Source: Chromera velia (taxonomy: Eukaryota > Sar > Chromeraceae). From it: 57,500 bases of DNA. Position numbers and translations under genes: made by a program. The stretch covers positions 1 to 57,500 of the forward strand of contig JAHBMJ010003327.1 in NCBI GenBank assembly GCA_018398765.1. The letters are read 5' to 3'. The notes beneath the pieces were generated by a model. It saw nothing but the letters and a program-made list of their open reading frames with translations. It made no database searches and had not been told where the DNA came from. Shown in pieces: positions 25,862 to 36,229 of the stretch. Each line of letters begins with the position of its first letter. Positions within the stretch are counted from its first letter, which is position 1.

Positions 25862-28800
25862 CTCTCGCTCATCCCTGCCCTTTTATTTTCTTTTCTCATG
25901 TTTGTTGTCTGCATGTGCAGGTCGAGGCGCTCTCTGGTCAGAACATTGTCTGCGTTTCTGCGTTTCAGAAAATGTCTGTATGAAAGAAAACTCATGTTTG
26001 TTGTTGTCTGTGCGTGCAGGTCGAGGCGCTCTCTGGTCAGAAAATTGTCGGCGCTGCGGGGGGGAATCTGCACACCCTGGCGTGGACTGACGCGGGCCGT
26101 CTGTTCTTCTTCGGTCGGCAGTGCGGGAACGTGGGGGACCCCCTGGAGGCGGGCGGGGGGGCCGCGGGGGTGCGGTCGTTTGTGCCCCGAGAGGTTCCCT
26201 TGCCGGAGGGTATGCGCGCAGTGTCGGCAGCAGGAGGGGGCAAGAAGGGTTCGGTGTATGGCCACTCGTTGGTTGTGACAGACGACGGATCGCTGTTGAG
26301 TTTCGGCTCTGAGGGACCGGGAGGAGAGGGCCTGGGGCAGCTGGGCACACGGCATCAGCAGCATGGCCTGTCTTCGCCTCGCCGTCTCCTCTCACCTCCG
26401 AAACAGTGTGACGTTCCGAGCCTTGTGCGCCTCCCCGTGCAGGCTGAAGGAGTGAAGGTGGTTGAGGTCGCTGCAGGAGACCATCACTCCCTTGCCCGTC
26501 TGGAGGACGGACGGGTGTTTGGGTTTGGAGGGAACCAGGAAGGGCAGCTGGGGCTGGGTGGTTTGGAGTCCACCAAAAGAAGCGGGCCCGTCGAGGTTGA
26601 GGGGCTCCGGGCGGAGAAGCTGTTTGTGGGGGGGGCGCAGTCGGTGCACTCAGTTGTCCTTCTTGCGGGGGGACCTGCGGCGAGTGGTAACAATGATGGA
26701 GGACGGTTGGGCTTGAGGAGTCTGGACGTGCACCTGTTTGAGTCTCTTGCCAGTGCAGATACTCAGGAGTGTGCGTTTTCTCCCCCCCTTCACAACTGTG
26801 ATCGGAACGCGAAGTGTGTGGAGACGGTTGGATCCTTCGAGTGCCTGTGCAACGAGGGATTCTCCGGAGACGGCATCAATTGCCTGAAGCCGTCTGTGGT
26901 GTGCCCTGAGAGACTCCGACAGTGCACAGAGCCGGGAGTGCGTTTCTTCAGAGCAACCACGATTGGCATCTCCGACGCCATCTTCTTTGATCCCCCTGAC
27001 GCCTCTCTGACGTTCATTCCCGCTGTGGAGAACCTCTTCGATTGGGGGGTCAATCACACCGTCCTGGTGACAGTGACGGATTCCGGAGGCAACACAGCGA
27101 CTTGCAACTTTACTCTGGAAGTTGTGGACGAGGAAGGGCCCCTCCTGACGTGCCCCCTGAGCTCCTCTGTCAACGAGACGGTGCTGGGCATGCCTCCGAT
27201 CACGTACGAAGAGGGGGCGGTGGCGGTGAGGGACAACGTTGACTCCCCCGAGAACGTGTCCCTCAGCTTCGACCCACCCAACGGGACCGCATTTCCTGTC
27301 GGGGCCTCTTTCGTCACTGTCACCGTGACGGGAGTGGACGGGTCAGGCAACGAGGGGAAGTGCCAATTTATGGTCACTGCGAATAAGTGCCCCCCTAACG
27401 CGGAGAGAGAAACCCCAAACGGCGAGTGTGTGTGTCACGAGGGGTTCTATAGAGACCCAGATATTTGGGAGAGCACCCAGACGGTCGTGTGCCGTGCGTG
27501 CGCTGCGAACTCCCGGAGTCCACGAGAGAGCATCCACCCCTCTGCGTGCGAGTGCATGGGGGGATTCTACAGAGATCCCGAACCATTTGAGAAGAGCGAA
27601 ACCGTCGTGTGCAAGCGCTGCATTCCGTACTCACACAGCCCGGACGGAGCAGTTCATCCCGCAGACTGCGTGTGCGAACGAAACCGGTACCTCGTCCCAG
27701 AGCTCGGTCAGAGTGACACCCTGGCGGGGGCCCTCAGCCGTCGCATCCGAGAGGACGGGCGCGGTCTGGCTGTGTTCACTGCAGGCGACTGCGAGCCCTG
27801 CCCTGCCAACTCGACCTGTTCTGGACTCGCCTTCAGACCTTCGGATTCTCTGGTCACCCGCGTGATGAAGAACGGTGCAGGGAGGGGAAACCCTTACTTG
27901 GACTCCGAGTTCTTCATCGTCGGTCTCTCTGGTGAGGAGGCTGCAGAGAGAGACGGGGAGGACCGCAGACAGCTCTCTGAGAAAGAGGCAGCGGATGCAG
28001 AGGCGAAACTGCACCGACCGATCGAGACGGTGGGAGACAGCAGGAGGGGGAAGCCTCTGGAGATCGAGTCCCCCGAAATGTTCCAGGACATCCTCAGACG
28101 TCTCCTTGCCCACTCCAGGCCGATCCCGGACGACGGGTTCTCTCTCGTCCAACGATGGCCCGAGGCGGTTGTGGCCCCCTGTCCTGCTGGGGCAGCGTGT
28201 GTGACGTCCACATCCATCCCCCCTTCCTTCTCAGCAGAAACCTCCGCTCCTCGCATCCCGCCTCCCTTTCTTCAAGAGGCCTTTCAGGATGAGGCACCGG
28301 GGACCCTGTGCGGAGAGCACCACGAGGGACCGTTGTGCAATGAGTGCACGCCAGGGACCCGCCTCGTGAGGGGGGGGAGGAACGAGGGATGCCGGCAGTG
28401 TCCCCCAAGAGCGCAAACTTTTGGGTTTGCAGTTCTGATGGCCCTCTTACTGACTGGCCTTGTGGTTTTGTACACCTGGTTTGTCACGAAGGACTTCCCT
28501 CACCTGGATATGTTGGAGCACGCAGTGGCCGTGAAGATCCTTGTCGTGTTCGTGTCCCGGTTGGGGACTCTGGCAGCATTGGCGGGGCCTGCCTTGGTCT
28601 CGTTGAGGGACGCGCTGTCGACGAAGCTGCACGACGGGCAGATCCGTCTGGTGGCGTCATCTGTGGAGAGACATGCGCAGAGAGTTCTGGAGATCTTTCA
28701 GGAGGTTCCTACGATTGGAGACCTCTTCTCTCTTGACTGCCTCCTGCTCCAGGTGGGCTCCTAGCTCTTCCTTTTTCTGTCTGATCGAACGCTTTGTGCC

Positions 28801-30677
28801 TGCCTGCCTGCCTGCCTTCTTTTGCTTCTTTTTTCTCTTTTTTGTCTCTACGGAGTTTTCTTCTCTCTCGACTGCCTTCTGCTGTAGGTCAGGAGGGGGG
28901 CTATTATGTCTTGCTCTTTGTTTGCGTTTTGTGGCTTTGAGAGGGAGAGATAATTCATTAAAGGGATTTGTTCGCTGGGAGTTACTACAGACAGTTTTGT
29001 GCGGTGATGGATGAAGTGGGGAGAAAAATGATCAGACAGACAGACGCCTTGCGGAACGTTTCGCGGTTTATCCTGAGGTGCTTCCCGCAACCAAAGTGTT
29101 TTAAAACGTTCCACTCTTTCTCTTTTTGTCTTTATTGTTTCTCTAGTACTCAGTTTTTATGTTTTCTCTTTGTTGTGTCCTCTCTCTCGGTGCCTGCCTG
29201 CCTGCAGACATCCCCTGCAGGAGCAGACCGTGTTGGCAGAGGGCTTTTGTCCCTGGCTGTTCCCGTTGGGATCATTTGTTTTCTGTTTCTGTTCGGGGCC
29301 GTGATCGTGTTTGTGGGTTTCCTCAAATCGAAGAAAAGGGTCTCAGAGGTTCCCATGGTTGTCACACAGGCCCCCGGAGGTGTAGGCCCTGGGGGGGAGG
29401 ACGGGGGGGAATTGATCTCAAATTCCGGGGACGTGAGTGAGGGTCCAGGAGCATCCCAGATCCAGGGAAGCAGGAGCAGAGCGGGGTCCCTCACCCCCCA
29501 CCAGATTCTCCTCAGTCCCTTCCCAGAGGTTCAGTGGTCAAAAAAGAAAACACCCACACGCGATCTCTCCAGAGCCTATTCGAGAAAGGGACCCCATGGG
29601 AGCATCTCCATCACGTCCGTCTCCACCAACTGCCTCAATCCAGCTACCTCACACGCACCTTCCACCCTTGCCCCCCCCACCTCTGCCGTCTCGCACACCA
29701 ACACCCACTGGGTTGGCGCCGCTCAATCCGAGTGCGCCACTGGATTTCCAGAGAAGGAGGACGGGGGCAGCAGGTCTGCTGGAGGGGGGGGCTCTGGTCC
29801 CGAAGCGGGTCCCTTGAATCCTTCCGGTTCTCTCGTCTCCTCCTCCCGCCTCTACAGATCCACCACAGTCAGGTCCACCCTGGGGTCCACGGGAGTGGCC
29901 GAGTCGGCAGCAGCTGCAGCCAGGGCCTCCTGTGACCTCTCTGGTTTTGGGTCGGGGTCGGGGTCCGCGTCCTGCTCGGCCCCCGGTTTCGGGCTGCCGG
30001 GGTCCAGTGCCCCCCCCACAGGGGCAGCCGGGGCCCTTGGGTCCCCTTCGTTTGATCTGGAGAGGGAGGGCCTGGGTGGTGGTGAGAGAGACAGAGAGAG
30101 ACCGTCTGGTTCGTTTGCTCTGTCTCGTTCCCCTCCCTGTTTCTTCAGCAAAGGGTCCCCCCCGGCTCTTGCTCGGATGCCGACAGAAACAGAAAGGGAG
30201 GGAGGACAGGAGGCGGCCGGGGGGGACACAACTAGAACAGGCACTAGCCCCCCCACTGCCCCCCGTAACAACCTTACCTCTACCCCTGCAGGCCTGTGTT
30301 GTGGTGTGGCGACACCGATAGACGAGAAGGAGAGGGAGAGCGCCCAGAAGCTCCTCCACACACAACAGGAGGACAGCATGAAATCCATCTCCATGGCAGT
30401 GGTGGCTGCTGGAGAGAGAGAGGCGAAGGAGAGAGAGCTGGAGACTGAGGCCGCCGTGAGACTCCGGTTTGAAAGAAGACTCGTTTTCACCAAACGGGTG
30501 CTCTGGCTGTACAGGCCGCACTTTGACCGGTGGGTTAATGGGATTAGTCTGGGAGGTGGTGTTGGTTTTCTGGTTCCTTCTATTTCAGGGAATGTCAGAA
30601 TGATCTTGTTATTATCGTCTGGTAAGAGAGAGGGCAGCGCGAAAACAGTTGTTTTGTTTGCATTCATCTATACTGTG

Positions 30678-30751
<74 letters not shown>

Positions 30752-32372
30752 AGACACCCCCTGGTGGGTGATGGTGTGGTCTCTTCTTGCCGACCTGATC
30801 TCTCCCACAATTGTCGTCACCTTCTTGTGGGGAGATGAACTCGTGGCGGCACCTCTGGCGGCTCTGCGGTCAGTTGTTGAGCGAGTTTGCTTGCCTGGTT
30901 TGGCATGCATTCGGACTTTCGGTCTTGTTTGTGTCTGTTTCCTAGCATCTTGTCGTCTTACACTCGCACATGTTCAGGTAAACGGGCTGCATGGTGACTT
31001 CTGACCCCCTCGCTTTGTTTCCTTCGCACGTCTCTTTAACGAGACAAGGACACCGACTGAATTGATGCAATAATGTGATGTGTTGCGATGGATGTATGCA
31101 GGTGTGAGCCTCTGCACCCGAGTTTGACGCACGACAAGAGGTTGTGGGCCTCTCCCTCCGTCAGCTGCACGGACGCGACGTTTGAGTACAGACAGCGTCG
31201 GCTGATTGCGACATCCTTGGTTGTCTTCTTCGCTCTTCTGCTTCCGATTTCTCTCATCGGCCTGTTGTGGTATGGCCGTCGGGAGCTGAGGAAGATGACG
31301 AGGGAGGCCGCAGAGAGGGCAGAGAAAAGCGCACCGACGGGAAAGAAGCAGAAGGAGAAGAACAGAAGGCTGCCGGCAGGGGTACCGTTCACCTGCTGCA
31401 AGAAAGAGTTTCTGCCTAGAGACGAAGACACGGGGAGGCGTCGCATGGGAACTCCTGCAGACAGACTAGAGAAGGGGGTCTGTGGGGGGCCTGACGAGGA
31501 GAAGGGGTTGCCCGGTGTTTCAGTTGACTATTTCGGTTTTGACTCCGAAAAGCAGGCGTCGTCCCTTCCCCGAGGGTCCTCTGCAGGGTCGGCAGAAAGG
31601 GACAAAGACAGAGAGAGGCAACAAGCACCGAGTCGATTGCAGAGGGGGACAGGGAGGACACAGACTGCCCCTGCCCTTCCTCGTCGTTCCTCTTCTTCCT
31701 CCGTTGCCATTGACTTTTTCCGTTCGGCCTTCGGTGTGCGATCATCCTCGTCCATCGACTTGGCAGAGACGGAAGCAGCCTCCTCCGTCTCCGGCCATGA
31801 ACTCACGCACCCCAGTCTCCTGCCTGCCACGTACAAGGCGTTGATGATCCAGAGCCCCCGCATGCGTCTGGCCCTATTCAGACGGCACCTCAGTCTGGTG
31901 CTGGGGGGGTATAAGGAGAGCTATTTCTACTGGGAACTCGTCGTCTTTGCTCGGCGTATGACGCTCCCTCTGTGCTTTCTCCAGGGCAACGCGGGGGTCC
32001 GTCTGGACATCCTCACCCTTCATGCGGCAACCTTTTTGATCCTCCAGATGACCGTCAGACCGTATAACTCCACTTTCTTGAACACGATGGAAGCCAACTC
32101 ACTCGGCGTCTGGCTCTTCATTGTCGGCATCTTCAAGGTCAGTCAGTCAGTAGGCAGGTAGGCAGGCAGTCGATCGGCATCTTCAAGGTCAGTCAGTCAG
32201 TAGGCAGGCAGTCAGTCGATCGGCATCTTCAAGGTCAGTCAGTCAGTAGGCAGGCAGGCAGGCAGGCAGGCAGTCGATCGAGAACAAGAGAAAAAAGACT
32301 TTTTTTTTGCACAAAGTGCATGAGGAGACGGCGCCACGTAACCAAGAAAGGGCGGCAAGTCCGTCCATACTC

Positions 32373-32403
<31 letters not shown>

Positions 32404-35400
32404 GCGTGGCTGTATGTCCGTGTAACCAATGAAAGAAAGAAAAAAGACGAAAGAGAGAGAACATGAGGAGGGCGGAAAGATTCCTGCAGGCTGTAGGGCA
32501 AACAACAGGAAGGACAAAGTGGGAAAAGCTCTCTCTCTGTTTGGTCCGTGGACGCCTGCAGGGCCTTTCCCTCTCTCTCGATCGCTGCTCAGCTCTGCCA
32601 GATTCTTTCTGTATTTATTGCGCTCTCTTTGTACGAAGGAAGGCTGCTGCCGATCCATCCATCCATCCCAGCGTTGCTTCACACGCTGCTCCCTCTGCTT
32701 CTCCTCCTCCGTTCTCCTTTCATTCTTTCTGCCTGCCTGTCTTCCTGCCTGCAGTTCATTTCGGACGAGCAGGTCCCGATTGCCGTGCGTGTTCCTCTGA
32801 TCTACCTTCTGTTCATACTCTTTGCCGCCTTCGTGATCTACTACGCGGGGTGGATCGCGAGGGCGTTCGCGATTCAGGTGTACGACCGTATTTTCATCCT
32901 CCAGAAACGAAAGGAGGAGGAAGACGATGACTACACACACCACGCGGCGGCATCTTTGCAGAGAGCAAATACAGGGGTGAGTAGGTAGCCTAGCCTGCCT
33001 ATGTACGTGTACAGGCAGTCTTCTTCCTTCCTTCTTTCTCGTTCGTTCACCGAGTGACGGACGTGATTTTTCCACTTTTCTCAGAAGAGTGCGTGCATGC
33101 TACTGCGGCTAGATGTTGCATTGAGTAGTCGTGTCTCCTTAATTCCTCTTTTTTTTACTCCTCTTTTTCTTTTTGAGGTCGTTCTGTTTCCCTCTACTCT
33201 TCTGTGCTTTCTTTCCCCCTTTGTGTGGGTAACAGCAGTCAGCGAGGCGTCGATGTCCTCTGAGGTGGTGAAGAAAACAAAGCAGCACTATTTATCTTCT
33301 TTGTGTATGTCATTTTCTCTCTGTCTGTGTGCTCGGTGAGTTCGTTGATGTGCAGGTGAGTGCGAAGAGCGTGGCGTCCTCCGGGTCCCAGGCCCACCGC
33401 ATGAAGTGCAGCAAGAGGGTGATTCGTCAGTTTAGAGAGTGGGGGGTTTTCAACTTCCTCCTTCGGTTCCTCTCTGTCTTCCAGAGGAGGGTGGCTGTGA
33501 AGATCCGAATCCGACAGAACGACAAGCTGACCCCCAAAATCACCCACGTGTCCAGAGGGAGGAAGAGCCACCTGTTCCCGTCTCCCACCATCGTGGGCCT
33601 CTCCGCCAGGCAGGAAACGATGGGGCCACGATTCCCTGGGCCCCGGCATGCCGCGTGGGGCAACGGGGGGGCCAGAGACATGATGGAAGGCAGCAAGACG
33701 TTGCGTGCGTTTGCGTGGTGTCTGGAGTCAGTAGACCCTGAGATTGACGCCGTGAATTTGAGTTTGAAGACCGAGAGGGCGAGACGGAAGGGTCTGATGC
33801 GCTTGCGTCAGTCCAGGGGAATGTTTAGGAAGGGCAGTGCCACCAACGGTCCGGGGCCTCTCATGGAATTCTGTCCGGACCTCAACCAGCTTCCCCTGAT
33901 GGAGAGCTTCGCTTTCCGTCTCGCTGTCATCTGCCGAGTGGACATGGGAGACAGACAGGGGGGGAAGAAACGTCGTCTCCTCGCAAATGTGTGCGAGGAA
34001 CCGGCTGAGCAGTGTGCCATTGTGAGGGAGCTGCTCTCGGACGAACAGGGGGAGCCCCAACCGCCGAACACCCAACTGCTCCTTTCAAAAACGGGTCTCA
34101 ACTTACAACAGCAGCAGCAACTGAGAAGGGACAGAGACAGAGAGCAGCAAGAAAGGGAACAGCATCCAAGGCAGAGACGGGTGAGAAGTTTGACCCAAGC
34201 CACAAGTAGGCAGACGGCAGTCAGCATAGGCACAGGGACAGGATTGACTGACAGAGAGGATATCCGGCCCCCTCCTCCCTCGTCTTCGCTCTCCCTCGGA
34301 GGTGCAGGGGGGCATTTCGTCCACGTCCTACCACCCCCGGAGACCTCCCAATCCCACTCAGCAGCCATACCCCCAACCTCTGCCTTTGCCTACCCCCCCC
34401 CCTTCCCGACATTAGCTGAAGACGCACCACCCCCTTCGGAGTCGGTGGCACCCCCGACTGCTGTGAGGGTGGACGATGCAGATGCGGAGGAGACAGACGC
34501 TCTGTCTCCACCGGCCCCTCCTCCTGACGCACGCCTTCCGCGACTGCAGACGCAAACGCAAGCACAGCAGCAGCCAATCAGAGACCAAGCGTGCCAGCAA
34601 CAAAATGTGAATGTAGAGAAGGAGAAGGAGCGCCTCCTGCTGCATGAGCAGCCGCCCTTGTGGGAGAGGTCCCGTTCATCTTCGGGACACTCGAGGTATG
34701 CGAGCAGTAGCAGCGACTGCCGTCCACCTCCCTTGTCTCCCACTCCCCCTGCGACTCCCCCCCCCACGGGCTTCGTCAGACGTCGACGCACGCCCAGCGG
34801 GAGCGGGGAGGCCGTTCTCAAGCCGCCTCGTCTCTGTGAAGACGCGCCGCTGGAGATGCCCCCGGAAAGCGAAAGGGAAGAGAACATCATTAGCTGTGCC
34901 AGCCCGCCTTCGAATCTCGGGGGCCCTGTTTGTCCTCTTCCCCCCTTCGCCCTACCTTCTCGCGAGTATGCGAGTAGCTCGAGTGCCATCGCCGTAGACG
35001 AGGTCGAAGGGGAAGGGGGGGTTGGCAGAGGGAGGGGAGTGGAGGTAGACGGTCCCTTGTGCGTGCGTCAGAGATCAGGGGGCGCCTCTGCCTCTGCGAG
35101 CTCAAGCTCCTCTGACTCGATTTTGATGCCCGACAGCAGGGACAGGGACAGACTCACCCTCGCCCCCCCCCATGTTGACGACCGGATGCGGGGGGATCGG
35201 GAGAGAGAGAGGTCGGAGTCAATTGCGACAGCTTCCGGCATTTCAGAGCTACCCCCGCCCCTGGCCGCGTGTCTTGCCGCGACCCGCCTCCACGGGTCAG
35301 AGAAGCAGGGCGGCGGGGAGCGGTTCTTGTGTCCCCCTGGCGTCGCCACAGGTCGGGTGTTGCCGTCTCTGACTGACAACTCCCGAGGCTCATCTCCGAA

Positions 35401-36229
35401 CATTTCGGTTTCGCGGCCTCAGTCGGACCCCTCTCAGGACGACCCTTGTGCGTGGACGGAGGAGGACGCGAGGATTGCAGAACTTGTCTTTTGGGACCGG
35501 CTGGTGGCTGCCTTCGAGAGCCCCTCGCGTCTGAACGGCACAGGGTTCGGGGGGCACAGGAAGGACCCCGTGGCAGAGTGGCTGCAGCGGCACGCGAACT
35601 CGCAGGAGAGAGGGACGTTCGCCCGTATGGCGGCTCTCGGAGAGGCGTTTTTCTCTTCGGAGGCAGCGGAGAGGGCCGAGAAGACCGGAGAAGCTCTGAG
35701 GGATTTCAGACAGGGCACCCGTCTCCTCCAACACCTTCACCCAGAGGTCCTACTGCAGGTGGGTTTGTACGTTTGTGCGTGCATGCATGCGTGCGTCGGT
35801 GTGCATGGGGAGAAAGAGGGGCATGGATGGCATGGGGGGGCGGGGGGCTGATATCAGGAGGGAGGTGGGAACAGGAGCAAAAAGACTGGTCAAAAGTTTT
35901 TCTCTTTCCGGGGCTTTCGTTTTGTGGCTTCCCCTTTCCCCTCACCAGTGTCTGCTTCTTGTTGAAGTTAGTAACTCAGAAAGTCTGCCTGCCTGTCCGT
36001 GTCCTTGCGTCGGAGGAACATCATGCCTGTCTGCTGTCAGCTCTGTTGGACGTCTGGGTGCAGAAGCAGTGTCCGTATTTCAACAGGCTCACCCTTTTTT
36101 CACGTACTCAATCAATCCATCCATCCTCCATCTGTGTACTGGTGTGTGCAGATCTACCCGTGCTTTCTTGCGGCCGCCTATGTGCGTCGGCTCGCCCCCC
36201 ATCACGGACACGGCCGCCTGAGCGATTGA
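20058..36229 (+). CDS. Giant RCC1-EGF-HYR multipass membrane protein, 14 exons
   Basis: Exons: 20058-20115, 20663-20758, 21429-21561, 21843-22082, 22568-22755, 23349-24954, 25371-25530, 26020-28752, 29208-30529, 30752-30868, 31102-32137, 32755-32976, 33356-35758, 36152-36229. Every phase matches: 10392 nt, 3463 aa, TGA stop. The N-terminal 19 or so residues form a signal peptide. About 52-505 are seven RCC1 repeats (GQLGxG motifs), then a calcium-type EGF (DIDEC, about 508-553). About 556-1072 are seven more RCC1 repeats, then a second EGF (about 1074-1119). Two HYR domains follow to about 1285, then Cys-rich ephrin-receptor-like repeats to about 1440 and near 1590-1625. Hydrophobic spans lie near 1628, 1665, 1750, 2185, 2250, 2491, 2520-2563 and 2570. 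The block with YFYWELVVFARR and VRPYN resembles the membrane domain of protist GCC2/GCC3-repeat proteins. An 800-residue Pro/Ser/Gln-rich cytosolic tail ends the protein. A surface receptor or channel is the likely role (inference). Exon 2 borders are the least certain. Confidence 0.85.
21298..21428. repeat. Duplicated acceptor tract before exon 3
   Basis: TCGATGGATCACTTCACTCA and the following TTC-rich bases occur at 21298-21331 and again at 21395-21428. The second copy ends in TTTCAG, the acceptor of exon 3 of the RCC1 gene. The first has TTTCAA, so it has no AG. AATTC/CAATT repeats fill the space between. Confidence 0.85.
22493..22590. repeat. Partial duplication around exon 5 acceptor
   Basis: GCCTTGTCTCTGCCT followed shortly by TGGACCCCCAC occurs at 22495-22521 (without a splice site) and at 22541-22587 (spanning the acceptor CCTGCAG of exon 5). 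A (TATG)n array separates the two. The first looks like a decayed copy of the junction. Confidence 0.7.
22910..23225. repeat. 77-bp minisatellite, about four copies, in RCC1 intron 5
   Basis: TCTCTTCTTGCTTTCC recurs at 22981, 23058, 23135 and 23212, a constant 77-bp period, with a partial unit upstream. Each unit itself contains two copies of TTGCTTTCCTTCATTTG. Units differ by one or two bases. It lies wholly inside the intron 22756-23348. Confidence 0.92.
25827..25859. repeat. (CA)n microsatellite in RCC1 intron 7
   Basis: Uninterrupted CA dinucleotide run of about 32 bp in the intron between exons 25371-25530 and 26020-28752. It precedes the duplicated acceptor. Confidence 0.9.
25895..26053 (+). 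repeat. Duplicated acceptor of exon 8, upper copy a poison site
   Basis: About 60 bp comprising CTCATGTTTGTTGT, the TGCAG acceptor and the first 30 bases of exon 8 occur at 25895-25954 and again at 25991-26053. The downstream acceptor (26018-26019) opens the 2.7-kb exon. Splicing to the upstream one (25919-25920) is also in phase 0 but reaches TGA after about 20 codons. Both copies have equally good splice signals by eye, so this could be a regulated unproductive splice or a neutral duplication. Confidence 0.85.
28720..28890. repeat. Duplicated 3' end of exon 8 with donor
   Basis: The exon end at 28720-28755 (CTCTTCTCTCTTGACTGCCT, then CCAG and GTGGG) has a diverged copy at 28852-28890 (TTCTTCTCTCTCGACTGCCT, then GTAG and GTCAG). 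Both contain an AGGT junction. Only the first fits the reading frame. Confidence 0.8.
30678..30749. repeat. (TG)n array abutting exon 10 acceptor
   Basis: About 70 bp of TG repeat with two TATG interruptions, ending in TGCAG, the acceptor of the 117-bp exon 30752-30868 of the RCC1 gene. No separate pyrimidine tract is present, so the TG array must serve that role. Confidence 0.9.
32125..32285. repeat. Splice donor of exon 11 present in three tandem copies
   Basis: CGGCATCTTCAAG followed by GTCAGTCAGTCAGTAGGCAG occurs at 32125-32157, 32175-32207 and 32221-32253, with (GGCA)n and TCGATCG spacers. The first copy is the true exon end (donor at 32138). The copies are about 46-50 bp apart, so use of a later donor would lengthen the exon. 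Confidence 0.9.
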
